Assembly: GCF_022549495.1 (NCBI RefSeq)
Contig: NZ_JAKZGD010000007.1
Coordinates: forward strand, 174,863-238,862
From: Acinetobacter sp. ANC 4805
Lineage (GTDB): Bacteria > Pseudomonadota > Gammaproteobacteria > Pseudomonadales > Moraxellaceae
DNA: 64,000 nt
Direction: 5' to 3'
A program made the position numbers and the translations under genes. The notes below the pieces were generated by a model that made no database searches, was not told the origin of the DNA, and saw only the letters and a program-made list of their open reading frames with translations. Position 1 is the first letter of the stretch. Each line of letters opens with the position of its first letter. Below are positions 9,265 through 18,243 of this stretch, piece by piece.

Positions 9265-10638
9265 TTACGCAAACTGACGAATCATTTTACGAACATTGGT
9301 CTTTGCTTCAATCACCGTCATGAAAGTATAAGCACCAATAAATTTACGGCTGATAAACATAAATTCTTTAGGTGGAATAGAGAAATAACGAGATGCCATA
9401 GATTGAGCTGCTTGTTGCATCACTCGACTATGAAGTTGGCTTTTTTTCCAATCATAGCGTTCCTGATCATCCATCACACCTGTTGGCATGTCAGGATTAT
9501 TGCTTGGACAACTAAATGCTTCCGTTGCAATCAGAAAAACATCCGCCATTCCAGGTTTAATACTTTCAGGCATTGCATCAAAAAAATCATAGCCTGTCAT
9601 GGCTTTAACCATTGCATTCTTATCATGGCTATAACCCGCATGAATCAAATTACGAGCAACGGCAAGTAAATTGTCATCAAAATGGCGAATCGCACCAAAG
9701 TCGAGTAAAACAATTTTATCTTTTACATCATCACCATTACCTAAACGAACAAGGTAATTACCAAAGTTCGGATCTGTCTGCATTTCACCCCAATCAAATA
9801 GTTCTCGTACAGCGATCTCTAACGATGCTTCACCGAGTTGGTTTCTACGTTCTTGAGGGAGAGAGAGCATTACAGGGCTGTTAATGGGCACACCACGCTC
9901 GAAGGTCATACACAAAACTTTGTCAGAGCAGAATGCATCAACAATTTGTGGGACAATATATCGTGGGTCATCTTTCAGACGTTCAGCAAAACGCCGTGTT
10001 GTCGCTGCTTCAATATCGTAATTGACTTCACGATGCATCATCTCACGAACCTCATCAAACCACTGATCAAATTCACGGGTTTGTGGCACCATACGTGTGA
10101 GCTTGAGCATGTTTCTAAAAAGATTCATGTCAGAATCAATTGCTTCAGCGACACCAGGATACTGAATTTTAAGAACCAGTTCTAAACCATCTGATTTACG
10201 TGTTGCACGATGAACTTGAGCAAGTGATGCTGTACCGATTGGTTCATGATCAATTGTGAGTTCATCTAATTTTGCACCTAACTGTTCTTGCAAATGTGCC
10301 TTGATTGCAGGCCAAGCAAGTGCAACGGTTTGATTATTTAGCGTATTTAAAGCTTGTGTAATTTCTTCAGGTAAGAAATGTTCGCCGTATAAAGCCATCA
10401 TTTGCCCAATCTTCACGATTGAACCCTTTAGTTTTCCGATCTCAGAAACTAAGTAGTGGGCTTGTTCGGCCATGGCTTTTTTACGCTTTTTCTCTTTTTC
10501 TTCTTCACTAGAAAAAATTGAAGTAGCACTAGCAGTCGCCCAACGTGTTCCAGCGAGTAGAGAGGCTTTTGCAATAGATAAGCGACGATCCACAGAGGAG
10601 GTTTTTAGATTCTTAAGCTTATCGTTCTGATCTGACAT
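9265..10638 (-). CDS. ABC1/UbiB (AarF) family atypical kinase
   Basis: 457 residues with the ABC1 kinase-like fold. The KIGQ motif of the family's extra N-terminal region is at 76-79. The Ala-rich nucleotide loop is ASLAQVH (137-143), the conserved Lys is in LVLKIQYPGV, and the metal-binding DFG is in LLDFGAIRHF. UbiB family proteins support ubiquinone synthesis or lipid handling, but this one is not next to ubiE or ubiJ and lacks an obvious C-terminal membrane pair. It may therefore be a second ABC1 paralogue rather than UbiB itself. A Lys/Glu-rich segment at 46-56 precedes the domain. It is transcribed alone and ends at a strong terminator. Confidence 0.85.
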   Translation of the reverse strand: MSDQNDKLKNLKTSSVDRRLSIAKASLLAGTRWATASATSIFSSEEEKEKKRKKAMAEQAHYLVSEIGKLKGSIVKIGQMMALYGEHFLPEEITQALNTLNNQTVALAWPAIKAHLQEQLGAKLDELTIDHEPIGTASLAQVHRATRKSDGLELVLKIQYPGVAEAIDSDMNLFRNMLKLTRMVPQTREFDQWFDEVREMMHREVNYDIEAATTRRFAERLKDDPRYIVPQIVDAFCSDKVLCMTFERGVPINSPVMLSLPQERRNQLGEASLEIAVRELFDWGEMQTDPNFGNYLVRLGNGDDVKDKIVLLDFGAIRHFDDNLLAVARNLIHAGYSHDKNAMVKAMTGYDFFDAMPESIKPGMADVFLIATEAFSCPSNNPDMPTGVMDDQERYDWKKSQLHSRVMQQAAQSMASRYFSIPPKEFMFISRKFIGAYTFMTVIEAKTNVRKMIRQFA

Positions 10639-10776
10639 GAAAGAAAAATCCTATGCTGAAATCGGAGGGTTGAAAGCCGAGACTTAAATTCTAGCGGATA
10701 TTACAGCTTTTGAACGTATTAAAATAGTTCAATCGCTTGAATTATCAGTCTAAATTTGTGAAGTGGGTCAATAAAT

Positions 10777-10842
10777 TAAAATAGCCTAAGTAGGACTTCT
10801 ATTTTTAATTTAGATTTACTATACAACTGTTCTAAATTCTGA
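10777..10842. repeat. Diverged direct repeat, copy 1
   Basis: This copy begins with TAAAATAGCCTAAG, identical to 11213-11226. Farther along it shares the shorter tracts TTTTTAATTT and TATACAAC with the second copy in the same order. It slightly overlaps the 3' end of the 101-residue gene. Confidence 0.5.
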
Positions 10843-11137
10843 ACTGAATTTTTAATGCTGCTTTCCTCATTAAAGCAACGCGATGTGTATCAATATGCGT
10901 AATCAACATATGCTTTACATGGCTATGATCAAAGCCCAATGCATGTGCTTTAACGATAATAATACTTGGTAATGTAAAGAAAAAATACTTGGTGTCGTCT
11001 AAAGTCGCATCTTTAAAAATACCTTCTTCAATCAGTGTATTTCGAAGAAATTGTTTTTCTGCTTGTACCGTAGAAGATGATTCATCATCCCAATAATTTT
11101 GACGCATTGCCATTAAATTATTATGTGTATAACTCAT
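10832..11137 (-). CDS. Small hypothetical protein, 101 residues
   Basis: A 101-residue soluble protein, not recognised. It has an acidic N-terminal half (NYWDDESSS) and a His-rich C-terminal half (HALGFDHSHVKHMLITHIDTHR) that could bind metal, though no known motif is evident. The ATG start is divergent from ybaK. It is flanked on both sides by a diverged direct repeat of about 65 bp (10777-10842 and 11213-11278). Codon use and ORF length suggest a real gene, but confidence is moderate. Confidence 0.6.
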   Translation of the reverse strand: MSYTHNNLMAMRQNYWDDESSSTVQAEKQFLRNTLIEEGIFKDATLDDTKYFFFTLPSIIIVKAHALGFDHSHVKHMLITHIDTHRVALMRKAALKIQFRI

Positions 11138-11212
11138 GAGTAGATTGAGCCTATTTATTTCATCGTTAGCAAATATATGAGGTTGTACGAGGATTTATCA
11201 AGAATAGATTTA

Positions 11213-11278
11213 TAAAATAGCCTAAGCAAATTTAATTTTTAATTTTGGAATGCTAAACTTATACAACACTTAATTTGA
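11213..11278. repeat. Diverged direct repeat, copy 2
   Basis: The second copy of the repeat starts with the same 14 bp, TAAAATAGCCTAAG. It lies in the divergent promoter region between the 101-residue gene and ybaK. The pair may be a duplicated promoter region or the scar of an insertion. Confidence 0.5.
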
Positions 11279-11298
11279 AACAGAAACTCTGAATCACT

Positions 11299-11766
11299 AT
11301 GACACCTGCTTGTAAATTATTAGAAAAGAATAAAATAGCATTCTCTATTCATGAGTATGAACACGATGTAAATGCAAAAAGTTTTGGGCTAGAAGCAGCA
11401 GAGAAGTTGAATTTAAAAGTGGAAGAGGTGTTTAAAACCTTGATGGTGACAGATGAAAAAAACTATTTCATTGCGATTTTACCTGTCAATTATCAACTTA
11501 ATCTTAAAAAAGTTGCTGCGGCAATTGGCTGTAAAAAATTGCAAATGGCAAATCCAAAAGATGCCGAACGTTTAACTGGTTATTTGGTTGGTGGAATTAG
11601 TCCATTGGGACAGAAAAAGCGCTTGAAAACCGTGATAGATGAAACCGCGAAATCATTTTCAAAGATCTATGTCAGTGGTGGTAAGAGGGGACTAGATATT
11701 GGACTTGACCCTCAAGATTTGGCTCAATTATTAAATGCTGTATTTATGGATATCCTTGATATTTAG
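11299..11766 (+). CDS. ybaK: Cys-tRNA(Pro)/Cys-tRNA(Cys) deacylase YbaK
   Basis: 155-residue trans-editing factor that hydrolyses Cys mischarged onto tRNA(Pro). The start [13 protein letters not shown], the conserved Lys46 in VFKTL, the central [16 protein letters not shown] and the later [12 protein letters not shown] all match the YbaK/EbsC family over its full length. It is a single gene with its own promoter region. A long AT-rich spacer separates it from the siderophore operon. Confidence 0.95.
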   Translation: MTPACKLLEKNKIAFSIHEYEHDVNAKSFGLEAAEKLNLKVEEVFKTLMVTDEKNYFIAILPVNYQLNLKKVAAAIGCKKLQMANPKDAERLTGYLVGGISPLGQKKRLKTVIDETAKSFSKIYVSGGKRGLDIGLDPQDLAQLLNAVFMDILDI

Positions 11767-11826
11767 TTGGAATCCTATAAAAATCCATCATTTATCCATT
11801 GTTTTCTGATAAGTAAAGCCTATCAT

Positions 11827-11846
11827 AAATGAGAATATTATCATTT
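11827..11846. promoter_or_regulatory. Secondary Fur-like site
   Basis: The 20-bp near-palindrome AAATGAGAATATTATCATTT has one mismatched base pair. It is built from the same TGA-AAT / ATT-TCA half-sites as the main Fur box but lacks the central base. It lies 137 nt upstream of the main site. Confidence 0.4.
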
Positions 11847-11952
11847 AAACTCATAGTAAAATTGAGGTCTTTTGCCACATTTTTTAATCTATCTAAAATA
11901 AAAATCAATTAATTCAATATTTTGACCAAAGAGTTCTTTTTTTGAATTCCTA

Positions 11953-11982
11953 TTGAAATATTAAATGATAATAATTATCATT
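11953..11982 (+). promoter_or_regulatory. Fur-regulated promoter of the acinetoferrin operon
   Basis: The 19-bp perfect palindrome AATGATAATAATTATCATT (11964-11982) contains the exact Fur 7-1-7 core TGATAAT-A-ATTATCA. It overlaps the spacer and -10 of a candidate promoter: TTGAAA at 11953-11958 and TATCAT at 11976-11981, 17 bp apart. Iron-loaded Fur bound here would block RNA polymerase. A Fur box in the acbA promoter is reported for A. haemolyticus. Confidence 0.88.
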
Positions 11983-12121
11983 ATTTCTATTCTTAGAGTT
12001 TACATCTAAGTTCAGAAACATAAATGAAATTAAAGTAACTGTTCAAAGACTTAAATCTTATAAATTTACAGCTCCTTCTAGGACAGGCTTATTTTGCTCT
12101 TTTGTGAAGAGGATTCGTCAG

Positions 12122-13906
12122 ATGCAACAACTTGCCAATCGATTGGCGATGCAACATTTCGTCAATGCATACACGCAAGAAATTGGCAAAGGTCATTTGC
12201 TTAATAATGATCAACAAAATTCACAACAACAAGCGTTTAGCCAAGGTTTGACGCTGTTATTCATCCCCATTCACTCCATTCAGGCATATTGTTATTTCCC
12301 TTTATCCTATGTCAGTCGGGTAGGACGGCACCGTTTAGCAAATCTTCCGCAAATTATTATTCATGGACAAATCAAAACTTTAAGCCCTATTACAATTGTA
12401 GGTCTCCTGCTTGAAGAACTTGTTCTTGAATCTTCGATTCCATTAGATGCTGCTTCATTGGTTGAAAAATGGATTCAAAGTCGAGATGCGTTACAACAGT
12501 TTTTAGTACAACGTGAAGAGGACTTTAATGACCTTGTTAAAGCAGGTCAGAGTTTTATTGAAACAGAGCAGGCGCTCATTCTGGGGCATAGTATGCACCC
12601 AGCACCAAAAAGTAGAACAGGGTTTGTGCATGAAGATTGGTTAAAGTTCTCTCCTGAACATAAAGGCAAGACACAACTGTATTATTGGTTGGTTCATCAA
12701 GACTATATTTCTGAGGGTAGTGCCACTGATGAAAGTATTTCAGCTCAATTAAAAACTGCTTTACAGTGGTATTTATCTGAACAAGATATCAATCTATTAA
12801 AAACCCATACTGAGTATAAATTACTACCTTTACATCCTTGGCAAGCGCGTTACTTACAAAGCAAGCCGTGGTTTGAACGTCTTAAACAAACAGGACAACT
12901 GATTGATTTAGGGTTGCGTGGCTGGCAATTTTCTCCAACAACATCGATTCGTACACTTGCGAGTTTTAATGCACCTTGGATGGTGAAACCCTCACTTTCA
13001 GTGATGATCACCAATTCTATTCGCGTCAACTTAGCCAAGGAATGCCATCGTGGTGAGCTGACGCACCGTTTATGGCATAGTGAATTGGGTCAAAACATCT
13101 TAAAACAGTGCCCAAGCTTAAAAGCGGTGAATGATCCAGCGTGGATTGCTTTAAAAATTGATGATGAAGTGGTCAATGAAAGTATTTGTATTTTCCGCGA
13201 TCAGCCATTCCATCCTCAACAGCAAGTGACTTGTATTGCATCTTTATGTCAGGACCATCCAAGTAAACCGCTCAATCGTTTTAATGCTTTATTTGCAAAA
13301 ATTGCAAAGACCAATCATGAAACCGATTTTTCAGAAATCGCCTTGGATTGGTTTAATCGTTTCCTTGAAGTTAGTTTGCAGCCTTTAATGTATGTCTACC
13401 ATCGTTATGGTATGGCTTTTGAATCACATCAGCAGAATGTGTTGTTGGAACTAGAGAATCATTTTCCCAAGACGTTATGGCTACGTGATAACCAAGGTTT
13501 CTATTACATTGAAGAATTTGCGACTGAAATTCTGCGAGCCTTACCTGAGCTGAAAGAAAAGGCGTTTGCCGTCGGGCCTAAAGATTTCGTGGATGAACGT
13601 TTTAGTTATTATTTCTTTGGCAATACCTTGTTTGGCATAATCAATGCGATTGGTGCAACAGGCTATATCACCGAAGATGAATTGCTTGAACATTTAAAAA
13701 CTTTCTTACAGGTGCAATTACAGCAATATCCTGATAGCACATTATTGCAGGGGTTATTGTTTAATCCAACTTTACCTTATAAGGGTAATTTACTGACTCG
13801 TTTACATGAGTTAGATGAACTGATCGCACCCGTCGAAAATCAATCCGTTTATGTACAACTGCCAAATCCACTGTTCATGACAGAAAAGGATGTCAGTTAT
13901 GCTTGA
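12122..13906 (+). CDS. acbA: IucA/IucC-family siderophore synthetase (AcbA)
   Basis: NRPS-independent siderophore synthetase of 594 residues. It would condense citrate with an acylated N-hydroxy-diaminopropane unit in acinetoferrin synthesis. Family motifs are present in order: GHSMHPAPKSRTGF, LLPLHPWQ, SPTTSIRTLAS, KPSLSVMITNSIR and SHQQNVLLEL. The frame is open from a GTG at 12104, but AAGAGGA sits 9 nt before the ATG at 12122, which is preferred. This is the first gene of an eight-gene operon behind a Fur box. The gene order matches acbABCD-actBCAD, so the acb names are assigned from order and family, not from an alignment. Confidence 0.9.
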   Translation: MQQLANRLAMQHFVNAYTQEIGKGHLLNNDQQNSQQQAFSQGLTLLFIPIHSIQAYCYFPLSYVSRVGRHRLANLPQIIIHGQIKTLSPITIVGLLLEELVLESSIPLDAASLVEKWIQSRDALQQFLVQREEDFNDLVKAGQSFIETEQALILGHSMHPAPKSRTGFVHEDWLKFSPEHKGKTQLYYWLVHQDYISEGSATDESISAQLKTALQWYLSEQDINLLKTHTEYKLLPLHPWQARYLQSKPWFERLKQTGQLIDLGLRGWQFSPTTSIRTLASFNAPWMVKPSLSVMITNSIRVNLAKECHRGELTHRLWHSELGQNILKQCPSLKAVNDPAWIALKIDDEVVNESICIFRDQPFHPQQQVTCIASLCQDHPSKPLNRFNALFAKIAKTNHETDFSEIALDWFNRFLEVSLQPLMYVYHRYGMAFESHQQNVLLELENHFPKTLWLRDNQGFYYIEEFATEILRALPELKEKAFAVGPKDFVDERFSYYFFGNTLFGIINAIGATGYITEDELLEHLKTFLQVQLQQYPDSTLLQGLLFNPTLPYKGNLLTRLHELDELIAPVENQSVYVQLPNPLFMTEKDVSYA

Positions 13907-15380
13907 TTTTATTGGTATTGGTTTAGGGCCTTTTAACTTAAGTCTGGCAAGCCTTTTACAGAACAAAAGCTCACTCAACTATGCGTTTTTCGAGCAAAAA
14001 GCTCAATTCGATTGGCATGCAGGAATGCAGTTACCGAATACGGTATTACAAGTGCCATTTATGGCGGATTTGGTGTCGATGGTTGATCCAACCAGTCCAT
14101 TCAGTTTCTTGAATTATCTGCGTCATCAGCAGCGTTTGTATAAATTCTATTTCTTAGAGCAACCACATATTCCACGTTGTGAATATAACCATTATTGCCA
14201 ATGGGTTGCAGAACAGCTTGACTGTATTGAATACCAATCTCGTGTTTTGATGATTGAACCTCAAACCATCGGTTTTAAGGTACTGGTTGAGTCAGAAGGG
14301 ATTCAGCACAGTTATTTATGCCGTCATTTGTTGATTGGAAGCGGCAATGTGCCTTATTTGCCTGAATGTCTGGCAAAAGTTCAGCAACAGCAACCACAAA
14401 AATGTCTGCATTCAGCTCAATATATGACGCATGCTGATACGGATTTACATGGCGATGTGGTGGTGCTTGGTTCAGGGCAATCTGCGGCTGAAGTCTTTAT
14501 TGATCTGTTTGATGAACAGCAAGATGAGGCAAATCATCCATTTGATTTGCACTGGTTTACCCGTTCTCAAGGTTTTTTCCCAATGGAATATGCACCATTG
14601 GGACTGGAACATTTTAGCCCTGACTATGCGCAGCATTTTTATGATTTGCCAGTCGAGAAAAAAGAACAGCAATTGCAGCAGCAAGCTTTGTTGTACAAGG
14701 GAATCAGTGCAAAAACCATTCGTGAAATCTATCAAAAACTTTATCACCGCAGCATCGCGGGGCAAAGTTTACAAACACATTTACATAGTCAGTGCGATTT
14801 AAAAGATGCCGAAGTGTTGGATACGCAAAAGATTCGACTGCATTTTCAGCATTGTGCCACGGCGCAAAGCTTCCATCTCGATTGTGATTTCCTTGTGGCA
14901 GCAACAGGTTACTTTACGCCTGACTTTGGTTTTATGCAGTTGCTGAAACCTTATATTGAATTTGATCACAAACAGCGCTGGCAAATTACTGAGGACTATC
15001 GGGTTGTACATCATCTGAATGGTCATATTTTTGTTCAAAATCAGGAAATGCATAGTCATGGGGTTGGTACACCAGACTTAGGTCTTGGCGCTTATCGTGC
15101 AGCTACGATTATTAATCAATTGGCTGAGTGTCAGATTTATGAGCTTGGGCAACAGGTACAGACTTTCCAGCATTTTAACCTCTCTCAAAATCCTAAAATT
15201 TGCATGGCAGATAAAAAAGCCATTTCAGAAGATTGTCTTTGTGAAAAGACGGTGAGTAAAAACCTTTCGATTTTAAAGACAGCAGAACAGAACACGATAA
15301 CGACACCTTCAACCAGTCGTGGTGTAGGCACACGCACACAAACTGCTGCTGTATATTCAACTTATGAGAAATTGATATGA
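13899..15380 (+). CDS. acbB: Siderophore N-hydroxylating monooxygenase (AcbB)
   Basis: Flavin-dependent N-monooxygenase of the lysine/ornithine hydroxylase family, 493 residues. It probably hydroxylates the amino group of 1,3-diaminopropane for the hydroxamate. It has the FAD motif GIGLGPFNLSLASLL at the N-terminus, the NADPH motif GSGQSAAEVF mid-protein and the ATGY motif in LVAATGYFTPDF. The ATG at 13899 is preferred over 13890 because AAAGGA then lies 8 nt upstream. It overlaps the acbA stop by 8 nt. The last ~55 residues, rich in Ser, Thr and Lys, fall outside the usual domain. Confidence 0.9.
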   Translation: MLDFIGIGLGPFNLSLASLLQNKSSLNYAFFEQKAQFDWHAGMQLPNTVLQVPFMADLVSMVDPTSPFSFLNYLRHQQRLYKFYFLEQPHIPRCEYNHYCQWVAEQLDCIEYQSRVLMIEPQTIGFKVLVESEGIQHSYLCRHLLIGSGNVPYLPECLAKVQQQQPQKCLHSAQYMTHADTDLHGDVVVLGSGQSAAEVFIDLFDEQQDEANHPFDLHWFTRSQGFFPMEYAPLGLEHFSPDYAQHFYDLPVEKKEQQLQQQALLYKGISAKTIREIYQKLYHRSIAGQSLQTHLHSQCDLKDAEVLDTQKIRLHFQHCATAQSFHLDCDFLVAATGYFTPDFGFMQLLKPYIEFDHKQRWQITEDYRVVHHLNGHIFVQNQEMHSHGVGTPDLGLGAYRAATIINQLAECQIYELGQQVQTFQHFNLSQNPKICMADKKAISEDCLCEKTVSKNLSILKTAEQNTITTPSTSRGVGTRTQTAAVYSTYEKLI

Positions 15381-17194
15381 ACTTTGCAACTTTAAAAATT
15401 AATCAGCAGCAATGGCGTGCCGCAGGGCAACGTCTCATTGAAATGGCGATTGCAGAGTTTCTCTATGAAGAAATTATTGAAGTTAAAGCCTTATCACTAG
15501 GACGCTATCAGCTCGATCTCGGCAATCGTCATTATGAATTTCAAGGTCATCAATATCTACTCGGACACTGGAATATTCAGGAAGGCTCTGTACGTGATGT
15601 AAGCAATGGTCAGCAGAGTGATCAGCCCGCTTGGAATTTACATGAGTTTATTGTTGCGATGTCTGACAGCTCGAATGTCAAACCATTTACCAAAGCGTAT
15701 TTGATTAAGGAAATGAATAATACGTGGTTGGCAGAAGCACATTTGTTCAATGAAACACGTTTGCCAAGTGCTGAGGTTTTAACTGAATCGCATTATAAAA
15801 TTGAAGGTATGTTACGCGGTCATCCTTGGCTGATCATGAGTAAAGGGCGTATGGGCTTTGGTTATGATGATTATTTAAGCGCGGCACCTGAACTTTCACC
15901 AGAAGTCAAAGTATTGTGGTTAGCGGTACATCGCGATTTAGCGGAATATCGCAGCACTGAACAATGGAATGCTTGTGCTTTGTATCAACATGAGTTTGAT
16001 GCCAATGAACTTCAACAATTTCAAAACATTCTTCAAACCAAAGCATTGAATCCACAAAATTATTTCTTGATTCCTGTGCATGCTTGGCAATGGCATCAGT
16101 GGTTGGTTCCAACTTATGCCAATGAAATTGTCGACCAAAAAATTATTGAGCTAAACATTAGCCAAGACAGCTATGTGCCCATGCAGTCTATTCGGACTTT
16201 ATGCAATACATCTAACTTACAACGTCATTACATTAAACTGCCAGTAAGTATTTTTAACACGGCTGTTTATCGTGGATTACCTTCAAAACGTAATCTTGCA
16301 GCGCCTGCTGTTACTGCATGGTTAAAGCAAATTCATCAACAAGATCAAGACTTACAAGAAACAGGTGTGATTTTCTTGGGTGAAGTGGCGACCTTAACCA
16401 TTCATCAACCGTGTTTTGACCGAATTGAAGGTGCGCCTTATCAATTTAAAGAACTCTTTGGCTGCTTATGGCGTGAAAGTGTCGATCGCTATGTCGATTC
16501 ATCACAGCAAGTACTTTCTCAAGCTGCCTTATTACACCGAGATATTTCAGGTCAATCCATCCTCAGTGTACTCATTCAAGCATCTGGTCTAAGTCCTTTG
16601 GCTTGGTTAGCGCAATTTGCGCAAGTCTGTTTAAGTCCGTTATTACTCTGTTTGTATCGCTACGGTTTAGCATTCTCACCACACGGCGAAAACACCATGT
16701 TGGTACATGAAAATGGCGTACCGAAAGCATTGGTCTTAAAAGACTTTATTGATGACATCAACTTGGTGGATGAAGATTTCCCTGAGTTGGCGCAATTGCC
16801 ATCTGAAGCTGATTTGTTATTACGTCATGAAGCCACCGATTTAAGTCATTTCATTTTCACAGGTCTGTTCATGGTGCATTACCGCTATATCTGTAATGTG
16901 TTCTTGCAAGATTATCCTGAATATTCAGAACTTGATTTCTGGCAAACCATTTCCAACGTTATCGTTGAGTTTAACCAACAGCATCCTGAATTGGCTGAAC
17001 GTGCTGAAAAATTTGCCATGTTACGACCAACTTACACCAAGATTTGTTTGAACCGTGTTCGTTTATTTACCACAAGTTATAACGATGAAGCAGAACGTCC
17101 TGTTCCTGTTTTCCTAGATCCAATTGCAAACCCAGTAAGTCCAGAGACATTGGCGGAATGGGGCACTCAACAAGCTAAATCTAAAGCTGGCTAA
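15377..17194 (+). CDS. acbC: IucA/IucC-family siderophore synthetase (AcbC)
   Basis: The second NRPS-independent synthetase, 605 residues, paralogous to AcbA. It probably joins the second side chain to citrate and completes acinetoferrin. Motifs in order: RGHPWLIMSKGRMGF, LIPVHAWQW, MQSIRTLCNT, KLPVSIFNTAVYRG and SPHGENTMLV, followed by KDFIDDINLVD. It overlaps the acbB stop by 4 nt (ATGA). The C-terminal ~120 residues resemble the FhuF-like end of the family. It is 33 nt from acbD. Confidence 0.9.
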   Translation: MNFATLKINQQQWRAAGQRLIEMAIAEFLYEEIIEVKALSLGRYQLDLGNRHYEFQGHQYLLGHWNIQEGSVRDVSNGQQSDQPAWNLHEFIVAMSDSSNVKPFTKAYLIKEMNNTWLAEAHLFNETRLPSAEVLTESHYKIEGMLRGHPWLIMSKGRMGFGYDDYLSAAPELSPEVKVLWLAVHRDLAEYRSTEQWNACALYQHEFDANELQQFQNILQTKALNPQNYFLIPVHAWQWHQWLVPTYANEIVDQKIIELNISQDSYVPMQSIRTLCNTSNLQRHYIKLPVSIFNTAVYRGLPSKRNLAAPAVTAWLKQIHQQDQDLQETGVIFLGEVATLTIHQPCFDRIEGAPYQFKELFGCLWRESVDRYVDSSQQVLSQAALLHRDISGQSILSVLIQASGLSPLAWLAQFAQVCLSPLLLCLYRYGLAFSPHGENTMLVHENGVPKALVLKDFIDDINLVDEDFPELAQLPSEADLLLRHEATDLSHFIFTGLFMVHYRYICNVFLQDYPEYSELDFWQTISNVIVEFNQQHPELAERAEKFAMLRPTYTKICLNRVRLFTTSYNDEAERPVPVFLDPIANPVSPETLAEWGTQQAKSKAG

Positions 17195-17227
17195 ATATTT
17201 CTAAGATTGAATAAATAAAGGTCTGAT

Positions 17228-17875
17228 ATGAACACAATCTCTCAGCAACTCCCTGATTACTATGAATATAATGAGAATGGGACGCAATATTATTTAAGAC
17301 AAGTGCAATATCCACAAGATATTCCTTTATTACATCAATGGATGCATGAGCCACATGTCATTCCACAGTGGCAATTGAATAAATCTGAACTGGATTTGCA
17401 GGTGTATTTCGACAAGATGCTTGCAGATGACCATCAACGTTTATTAATTGTTGGGGTAGATGGTAAAGACGTGGGTTATACCGAAATCTATGAAGGTAAA
17501 CGAGATCGTTTAGGTCGTTATTACGAAGGTGATGACCACGATCTAGGCTGGCATCTACTTTTTGGCGATAAGTCTGTCTTTGGTAAAGGATTTTTGCGTC
17601 CAACTATTCGCTTGCTCAGTTTCTATATTTTTGAAAATTCTCAAGCCAAAAAAATTGTGGGTGAACCAGATCATACGGTTAAGCCTTATGCGGCAGTGGT
17701 CGAGGAAATGTGCTACGAAAGCCAGCGTCTCATTCCAATGGCTGAGAAAACCGCCATGTTGTACTACTGCTTTAGAGAAACTTTTTATAACAAGTTTGGT
17801 CAATCGCTCCAAACATCACAGCAATTACAACAACAGCTCGCAGATCAGCCAGCCAAAGTTCTGAGTGTTACATGA
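17228..17875 (+). CDS. acbD: Siderophore acyltransferase, RhbD/AlcB/IucB-like (AcbD)
   Basis: GNAT-fold N-acyltransferase of 215 residues in the family that acylates N-hydroxy-diamines in siderophore synthesis. Here it would place the octenoyl group of acinetoferrin. It shows WMHEPHVIPQW near residue 40, the acetyl-CoA-binding region around FGKGFLRPTIRLL, and VGEPDHTVKPY toward the C-terminus, as in IucB-like enzymes. The Shine-Dalgarno AAGG is at 17218. The stop overlaps the next start (ATGA). The acyl donor is inferred from the operon, not from the sequence. Confidence 0.88.
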   Translation: MNTISQQLPDYYEYNENGTQYYLRQVQYPQDIPLLHQWMHEPHVIPQWQLNKSELDLQVYFDKMLADDHQRLLIVGVDGKDVGYTEIYEGKRDRLGRYYEGDDHDLGWHLLFGDKSVFGKGFLRPTIRLLSFYIFENSQAKKIVGEPDHTVKPYAAVVEEMCYESQRLIPMAEKTAMLYYCFRETFYNKFGQSLQTSQQLQQQLADQPAKVLSVT

Positions 17876-18243
17876 GTTTATCAATCAATGAGATGCACAT
17901 CTTAGACATGCGCTTTGCCGCGCATGTCTCGGTGGCAGAGTTTGAACAATGGTTAGCGCATATCCAACAATATTTCGAACAAAAAAGAAATTTTGTGTTG
18001 ATTATGCAAACTGAGCTGAATACCGAATTCCCCGAAGAATATCGAGCAATTCAAGCGAAATGGTATAAGCAATATAAACCTGATTTTTATCAATATTGTT
18101 TGGGATTTGCCCGTATTGCCCAAGATGAAGCAGATCGAATTCGATTGGACACGCCTGCTTTGCAAAAAGCGTGGCATGTGCCTTATTTCGTTAGTTTGAA
18201 CCAAGTCGATGCTGTGCAATGGGCTGTGCAGAGGTGGTTATGA
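17872..18243 (+). CDS. actB: Small siderophore-operon protein (ActB)
   Basis: A 123-residue soluble protein rich in aromatic and Gln residues. It has no signal peptide or membrane segment and no motif I can name. It overlaps acbD by 4 nt and the next gene by 4 nt, both as ATGA, so it is firmly inside the operon. Its place between acbD and the RhtX-like permease matches actB of the A. haemolyticus acinetoferrin operon. Its role is unknown. Confidence 0.8.
   Translation: MSLSINEMHILDMRFAAHVSVAEFEQWLAHIQQYFEQKRNFVLIMQTELNTEFPEEYRAIQAKWYKQYKPDFYQYCLGFARIAQDEADRIRLDTPALQKAWHVPYFVSLNQVDAVQWAVQRWL

Larger units (their letters stand above)
11767..12121. promoter_or_regulatory. 355-nt AT-rich spacer upstream of the siderophore operon
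   Basis: This stretch has no coding region. It holds two Fur-like palindromes (11827-11846 and 11964-11982), a candidate sigma-70 promoter (11953-11981) and about 140 nt of untranslated leader before acbA. No riboswitch or terminator was recognised. Confidence 0.7.

Noticed and set aside
9214..10185. Three plus-strand open frames of 90-151 codons
   Set aside because: They are shadows of the ABC1 kinase gene on the minus strand, overlap each other and show biased Cys/His/Ile composition typical of antisense reading.
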